Part shown: piece after piece, positions 61,523-64,000 of the stretch | Layout: the number at the start of each line of letters is the position of its first letter | Numbering within the stretch: position 1 is the first letter of the stretch | Source of the DNA: Azospirillum halopraeferens DSM 3675 | Lineage (GTDB): Bacteria; Pseudomonadota; Alphaproteobacteria; Azospirillales; Azospirillaceae | DNA: 64,000 bases | Direction of reading: 5' to 3' | Assembly (NCBI RefSeq): GCF_000429625.1 | Contig: NZ_KE386927.1 | Location: 299,160 to 363,159 of the forward strand | Program-made: the position numbers and the translations under genes | Notes under the pieces: generated by a model | What the model was told of the DNA's origin: nothing | The model's database searches: none | The model's input: only the letters and a program-made list of their open reading frames with translations

Positions 61523-64000
61523 TTACAGCGCCCGGGCGACTTCCTCGATCTCGAACGCTTCGATGACGTCACCGGCCTGGATGTTGTCGTAGTTCTCGAA
61601 GGCCATGCCGCATTCGTAGCCCTCGCGCACCTCGCGGACTTCGTCCTTGAAGCGCTTCAGGGTCTTCAGCGTGCCCTCGTGGATCACGACGTTGTCGCGC
61701 AGCAGGCGCACGCCGGCGCCGCGCTTGACGGTGCCCTGGGTGATCATGCAGCCCGCCACCTTGCCGACGCGGGTGATGTTGAACACCTCGCGGATCTCGG
61801 CGTAGCCGATGAAGCGTTCGCGCAGCGTCGGGGCCAGCATGCCCGTCAGCGCCTGCTTCACGTCGTCGATCACGTTGTAGATGATCGAGTAGTAGCGGAT
61901 CTCCACGCTGTCGCGCTTGGCCAGGTCACGGGCCTGCGGGTTGGCGCGGACGTTGAAGCCGATGATCATCGCGTTGGACGCGTTGGCCAGCGTGACGTCG
62001 GATTCGTTGATGGCGCCCACCGACGCGTGCAGGACACGGACCTTGACCTCGGTGTTCTCGGCCGTGAGCTTCTCCAGCGAGCTGGAGATCGCCTCGATCG
62101 AGCCCTGCACGTCGCCCTTGATGACGACGGGCAGTTCCTTGGCCTCGCCGGCCTGGATGCGGTTGAACATGTCCTGCAACGACCCGCGGGCGGTGGCCGC
62201 GTTGGCCGCTTCGCGCTTCTTGCGCTGGCGGAACTCGGCGATCTCGCGGGCGCGCGCCTCGGTGTCGACGACGGTGAAGTCGTCGCCGGCCATCGGCGTG
62301 CCGTTCAGACCCAGCACCTCCACCGGGGTGGCGGGACCGGCCTCGGGAACGTTCTGGCCGCGGTCGTTGACCAGGGCGCGCACCCGGCCCCACTCCGACC
62401 CGGCGACGAAGACGTCGCCGACGCGCAGGGTGCCGCGCTGCACCAGCACGGTGGCGACCGAGCCGCGGCCGCGCTCCAGCTTGGCCTCGACCACCACGCC
62501 GTCGGCGGTGCGCGCGGCGTTGGCCTTCAGCTCCAGGATTTCCGCCTGCAGGAGGATGGCCTCCTCCAGCTTGTCCAGGTTGATCTTGGCCTTGGCGGAG
62601 ACCGGCACGTCGAGCACGTCGCCGCCCATGTCCTCGACCACCAGGTCGTGCTGCAGCAGCTCCTGGCGGACGCGGTCGGGCTTGGCGTCGGGCAGGTCGA
62701 TCTTGTTGATCGCCACGATGATCGGCACCTTGGCCGCCTTGGCGTGGTGGATCGCCTCGATCGTCTGGGGCATGACGCCGTCGTTGGCCGCCACCACCAG
62801 CACCACCACGTCGGTGACGTTGGCGCCGCGCGCGCGCATCTCGGTGAAGGCGGCGTGGCCGGGGGTGTCGATGAAGGTGATCCTGGCACCCGACGCCAAC
62901 TGCACCTGATAGGCGCCGATGTGCTGGGTGATGCCGCCGGCCTCGCCCGACACCACGTCGGTCTGACGCAGCGCGTCGAGCAGCGACGTCTTGCCGTGGT
63001 CGACGTGGCCCATGATGGTGACCACCGGCGGCCGCGGGATCATCTGCTCCGCCACGTCCTCCTCGCCCCGCATGCCGATCTCGACGTCGGCCTCCGAGAC
63101 GCGGCGCACGCGGTGGCCGAACTCGGCGATGACCAGCTCGGCCGTGTCGGCGTCGATGGTCTGGTTGATGGTGGCCATGACGCCCATGCGCATCAGCGAC
63201 TTGATCACGTCCGCGCCGCGCTCGGCCATGCGGTTGGCCAGCTCCTGCACGGTGATGACTTCGGGCAGGACCACGTCGCGGGTGACCTTCTGGGTGTCCT
63301 GGCGGGACAGCATGCGCAGCCGTTCACGCTCGCGCGCACGGCGCACCGACGCCAGGCTGCGGCCGCGACCCTCGTCTTCGTTGAGGGCCTGGGTCACGGT
63401 GATCTTGCCGCCGCGGCGGCGGTCGCCGCCGGCCGGGGTGGCCTTGCGCGGGGCGGGTGCCGCGGCCTTGCCGGCGGTCTTGCCGCGGCCGGCGCCACCG
63501 CGGCCACCGCCGCCGCGCCCGTCGTCCTCTTCGGTGGCGAAGCGGCCGGCAAGGCCGGCGGCGGCGCGGGCGGCCGGCGTCTCGGCGGCGCGCGGAGTCG
63601 CGGCGGCGGCGGCGGGGCGGCGCGCCTCGTCACCGGCCTTCCTCGGCTCCTCGGCCTTGCGGGCCTGCTCGGCCTCCTTACGCTTGGCCTCCTCTTCCCG
63701 GCGGCGGCTTTCGGCCTCCTCCTCCTTGCGGCGCTCCTCTTCCTGGATGCGCCGCAGCTCTTCCATTTCACGCCGGCGCAGCGCCTCGGCGTCGAGCACC
63801 TCCGGCTCGGCCACCTCCGGCTCGGCCGCAGCGGCCTCCGCGGCGGCCGCGGCGGCGGCCTCCTGCTCCTCGGCGGCGATCTCCGCCTCGATGCGGCGCT
63901 GCTCCTCCTTGAGCACGGCGCCATGCAGGGCGCGCAGGCGTGCCTCGCGCTCCTCCTTGGTGAGCTGGCGCGCCGCCCCCCCGCTGCCCCGGGCCGGTCG
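61523..64000 (-). CDS. infB: Translation initiation factor IF-2 (5' end outside window)
   Basis: At least 826 codons are present; the frame runs off the right edge, so the N-terminus is missing. Low-complexity Glu/Arg/Ala/Lys N-domain, IF2_N-like part ([31 protein letters not shown]), then the GTPase domain: P-loop [35 protein letters not shown] and NKIDLPDA. Beta-barrel and C-terminal tRNA-binding domains follow, to EIEEVARAL. Delivers fMet-tRNA to the 30S subunit. Upstream of the antitoxin and rbfA in the conserved block. Confidence 0.97.
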   Translation of the reverse strand, partial: RPARGSGGAARQLTKEEREARLRALHGAVLKEEQRRIEAEIAAEEQEAAAAAAAEAAAAEPEVAEPEVLDAEALRRREMEELRRIQEEERRKEEEAESRRREEEAKRKEAEQARKAEEPRKAGDEARRPAAAAATPRAAETPAARAAAGLAGRFATEEDDGRGGGGRGGAGRGKTAGKAAAPAPRKATPAGGDRRRGGKITVTQALNEDEGRGRSLASVRRARERERLRMLSRQDTQKVTRDVVLPEVITVQELANRMAERGADVIKSLMRMGVMATINQTIDADTAELVIAEFGHRVRRVSEADVEIGMRGEEDVAEQMIPRPPVVTIMGHVDHGKTSLLDALRQTDVVSGEAGGITQHIGAYQVQLASGARITFIDTPGHAAFTEMRARGANVTDVVVLVVAANDGVMPQTIEAIHHAKAAKVPIIVAINKIDLPDAKPDRVRQELLQHDLVVEDMGGDVLDVPVSAKAKINLDKLEEAILLQAEILELKANAARTADGVVVEAKLERGRGSVATVLVQRGTLRVGDVFVAGSEWGRVRALVNDRGQNVPEAGPATPVEVLGLNGTPMAGDDFTVVDTEARAREIAEFRQRKKREAANAATARGSLQDMFNRIQAGEAKELPVVIKGDVQGSIEAISSSLEKLTAENTEVKVRVLHASVGAINESDVTLANASNAMIIGFNVRANPQARDLAKRDSVEIRYYSIIYNVIDDVKQALTGMLAPTLRERFIGYAEIREVFNITRVGKVAGCMITQGTVKRGAGVRLLRDNVVIHEGTLKTLKRFKDEVREVREGYECGMAFENYDNIQAGDVIEAFEIEEVARAL

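Overview
The window is GC-rich, gene-dense DNA with little non-coding space. Its gene content points to an alphaproteobacterium of the Rhodospirillales/Azospirillaceae type. The main indicators are a ccoNOQP-ccoGHIS (fixNOQP-fixGHIS) cluster next to an FNR-family regulator, an Irr-type Fur regulator, a PspF/sigma54-controlled psp operon, a fused COX I-III oxidase and the infB-rbfA-truB-rpsO-pnp order. This assignment is inferred from gene content and style; no 16S rRNA gene is present.

Layout. 0-4.3 kb: pspF (cut by the window edge) diverges from a sigma54-driven operon (small membrane protein, pspA, pspB, pspC). It is followed by a convergent group of small membrane proteins that includes two tandem paralogs, then a PRC-barrel protein. 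4.4-8.4 kb: an aa3/caa3-like oxidase, with subunit II carrying a cytochrome c domain and subunits I and III fused. 8.6-10.8 kb: ergothioneine genes egtB-egtD. 10.8-18 kb: a 540-aa protein of unknown function, xanthine phosphoribosyltransferase, tRNA-Arg(ACG), a REC-GGDEF cyclase, a MarR-GNAT fusion and a large MscS channel. 18-21.4 kb: a dipeptide-type ABC importer. 21.5-30.6 kb: FNR-type regulator, ccoS-ccoI-ccoH-ccoG and ccoP-ccoQ-ccoO-ccoN, with FNR-like boxes upstream. 31-37 kb: RNA methyltransferases, an ASCH-like protein, a multicopper oxidase and a thioesterase. 37.4-41.6 kb: a polyamine-type ABC importer. 41.8-44.1 kb: Uma2-family protein, 2-hydroxyacid dehydrogenase and SH3 protein. 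44.1-49 kb: irr, rubrerythrin, a CCG-type Fe-S protein, DUF3501 and a nitronate-monooxygenase-like flavoprotein. 49-51 kb: GDPD and a lysine-2,3-aminomutase-like enzyme.

51-56.5 kb is the most accessory-looking part. It holds a subtilisin-like protease with a separate small protein that looks like a subtilisin propeptide/inhibitor, a TspO-like protein, and a single 896-aa STAND (NACHT-like) NTPase ending in about 27 pentapeptide repeats, which has the architecture of an anti-phage sensor. 56.8-64 kb is the conserved translation/RNA-decay block pnp, rpsO, truB, rbfA, infB (5' end outside the window), interrupted by an orphan Phd-type antitoxin.

How it fits together: the centre of the window concerns respiration and redox. 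It has a high-affinity cbb3 oxidase with its copper/Fe-S assembly factors and FNR control, a second aa3-type oxidase, a thiol antioxidant pathway (ergothioneine) and an iron/peroxide module (Irr, rubrerythrin). Envelope-stress functions (psp, MscS) lie on the left. The least explained items are a 115-nt three-hairpin element present twice (inside the psp operon and beside the DUF3501 gene), the protease/propeptide pair, the NACHT-pentapeptide gene and the rubrerythrin/Fe-S/DUF3501 module.
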